Of a DNA stretch of 5,414 bases, positions 4,282-5,414 are shown piece after piece. Within the stretch, counting starts at the first letter, position 1, and the number at the start of each line of letters is the position of its first letter. The notes beneath the pieces were generated by a model. It was not told the DNA's origin and searched no databases. It saw nothing but the letters and a program-made list of their open reading frames with translations. A program made the position numbers and the translations under genes. The DNA is taken from the NCBI GenBank assembly GCA_028287415.1, contig JAQBPS010000016.1, forward strand, positions 1-5,414, written 5' to 3'. Source of the DNA: Bacillota bacterium (GTDB lineage: Bacteria > Bacillota > Sulfobacillia > Symbiobacteriales > Symbiobacteriaceae).

Positions 4282-5160
4282 ATGGCAGACTATCTTGCCC
4301 GCGCCATCGGCGCAGGCGGCAATATCCGTGCTTTTGCCGTCACCACTACTGACATCGTCAACGAGGGCCGGCGTCGCCATGACACCTGGCCGACCACTAC
4401 AGCGGCCCTGGGCCGGGCACTCACCGGTACCCTGCTGCTCAGCGCCACCCTGAAGGACAAGAACGAATCGGTCACCCTCCGGATTGATGGCGACGGTCCG
4501 ATCGGCGGCATCACCTGCGACGGCGATGAGCAGGGGCACGTGCGCGGCTACGTGCGCAACCCCCACGTCGACCTTGATCCGAACGCTCACGGGAAGTTCG
4601 ACGTTGCCGGGGCCGTCGGCCAGGGCTTCGTCCACGTTACCCGCCAGCTGGCGCTGGAGGGCCTCTACACCGGCACCTCTGAGATTATCTCGGGCGAAAT
4701 CGCCGAGGACCTCGCCTACTACCTGACGAAGTCGGAGCAGACCCCCTCGGCTGTGGCCCTCGGTGTGCGCGTCGCCCCGGACGGCACCGTGGTCGCCGCA
4801 GGCGGCTATTTGATCCAGCTCATGCCCGCCACCAGTGAGGAGGAGCGGGAGCAGCTGGAGATTAACATCCAGGCGATGGGCGCCGTCAGCACTGCAGTTG
4901 AGGAGGGCAGTAGCCCCGAGGAGATTCTGGCGAGCATTCTGGCGGGTATCGACTATAAGGTGCTGGAACGGCGTGAGGTCGTGTTCCAGTGCCGCTGCAG
5001 TCGGGAGCGGGCGGTTGCCGTCATGGCGACCATCGACCCGGATGAGGTCGAGCAGATGATCGCGGAGGACCAGGGTGCGGAGATGACGTGCCACTTCTGC
5101 AACGAGGTCTACAGACTGAGCGCTGAGGAACTTCAGCAGGCGCGTCAGGAGCAGCACTAG
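4282..5160 (+). CDS. hslO: Redox-regulated chaperone Hsp33
   Basis: Hsp33 is a cytoplasmic holdase chaperone switched on by oxidation of its zinc-binding cysteines together with heat unfolding. The 292-aa product has the family's normal length and layout. The N-terminal chaperone domain starts DYLARAIGAGGNIRAFAV and contains LGRALTGTLLLSATLK and GPIGGITCDGD, with an extra Cys at 79. A linker follows, and the C-terminal redox switch carries C237-x-C239 and C270-x2-C273, the full zinc-ligand set. ATG 4282 is chosen because TGGAGGT at 4267-4273 is 8 bases upstream and the preceding promoter would exclude the in-frame ATG at 4165. It appears to be a single-gene unit. A weak stem (AGCAC 5153-5157 with GTGCT 5164-5168) followed by TTTTT at 5176-5180 may end it, ahead of the palindromic element. 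Confidence 0.97.
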   Translation: MADYLARAIGAGGNIRAFAVTTTDIVNEGRRRHDTWPTTTAALGRALTGTLLLSATLKDKNESVTLRIDGDGPIGGITCDGDEQGHVRGYVRNPHVDLDPNAHGKFDVAGAVGQGFVHVTRQLALEGLYTGTSEIISGEIAEDLAYYLTKSEQTPSAVALGVRVAPDGTVVAAGGYLIQLMPATSEEEREQLEINIQAMGAVSTAVEEGSSPEEILASILAGIDYKVLERREVVFQCRCSRERAVAVMATIDPDEVEQMIAEDQGAEMTCHFCNEVYRLSAEELQQARQEQH

Positions 5161-5184
5161 GGGGTGCTCTGTGGGTTTTTAATA

Positions 5185-5385
5185 ATGGCCACGGATTTCA
5201 CGGATTACACAGATTTCGGGAGCCCGGGAATGGATTTTATCTTGGAGCTGCAATCTGTGAGGTCGGGACTGGAGCGTTTTTTATATAATAAAGACACTCG
5301 AGTCCCGACCTCACAGATCGCAGCCACACTGAAAATCCGTTACGCGATGCCGGAAATCCGCGCAATCAGTGAAATCCGTGGCCAT
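5185..5385 (+). repeat. Giant palindromic intergenic element, copy 2
   Basis: This ~201-bp inverted repeat begins 24 bases after the hslO stop. Its outer ends are ATGGCCACGGATTTCAC at 5185-5201 and the matching GTGAAATCCGTGGCCAT at 5369-5385. Pairing runs nearly without a break through two arms of about 91 bases. The core is a perfect 18-bp stem (5253-5270 with 5301-5318) around a 30-base AT-rich loop. T-rich sequence flanks it on the left and A-rich on the right. It has the same orientation as copy 1 at 2964-3157: GCGATGCCGGAAATCCG is in the right arm of both. No protein is encoded. Confidence 0.88.
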
Positions 5386-5414
5386 AAAAAAAGACCCAAT
5401 CACGAAAAAAAACC

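Noticed and set aside
4204..5157. 317-codon open frame on the minus strand
   Set aside because: It mirrors hslO on the other strand, which has complete family motifs; no ribosome site or motif supports the antisense frame.

Overview
The window looks like a chromosomal segment of a GC-rich, endospore-forming, probably motile Firmicute; a Symbiobacterium-type organism would fit. This is inferred from the PASTA-kinase/rsgA/rpe gene order, a spoVM homologue, cheW and Hsp33, frequent GTG/TTG starts and strong AGGAGG-type ribosome binding sites. All convincing genes lie on the + strand; the long minus-strand frames are shadows.

Bases 1-2038: end of a housekeeping operon. It holds the C-terminus of a PASTA-domain Ser/Thr kinase (prkC type), then rsgA (ribosome-assembly GTPase) and rpe (ribulose-phosphate 3-epimerase). 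The genes are packed tightly and end at an intrinsic terminator. Bases 2039-2519: about 480 bp with no recognisable protein gene but with signs of an independent transcription unit: a promoter at 2050-2078, GATCCGAT repeats, and a 21-bp terminator hairpin at 2381-2433. It could be a structured RNA or small-peptide unit. Bases 2520-2951: a lone cheW, followed by a roughly 195-bp near-perfect palindromic element (2964-3157) and a second hairpin.

Bases 3216-3645: a cupredoxin lipoprotein behind a consensus promoter whose -10 is covered by a 16/19 match to the Fur box. Bases 3646-4200: a likely sporulation unit with a possible sigma-E promoter, a 55-aa two-helix membrane protein and a 34-aa SpoVM homologue. 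Bases 4201-5160: hslO (Hsp33) behind its own promoter, followed by a second copy of the palindromic element (5185-5385).

The main discoveries are the SpoVM gene with its small membrane neighbour, the pair of giant-hairpin elements whose arms have changed in step, the orphan transcription unit after rpe, and the Fur-box cupredoxin. In Bacillus subtilis the order is prkC-rsgA(cpgA)-rpe-thiN-spoVM. Here thiN is not seen, and the orphan unit, cheW and the cupredoxin gene lie between rpe and spoVM.
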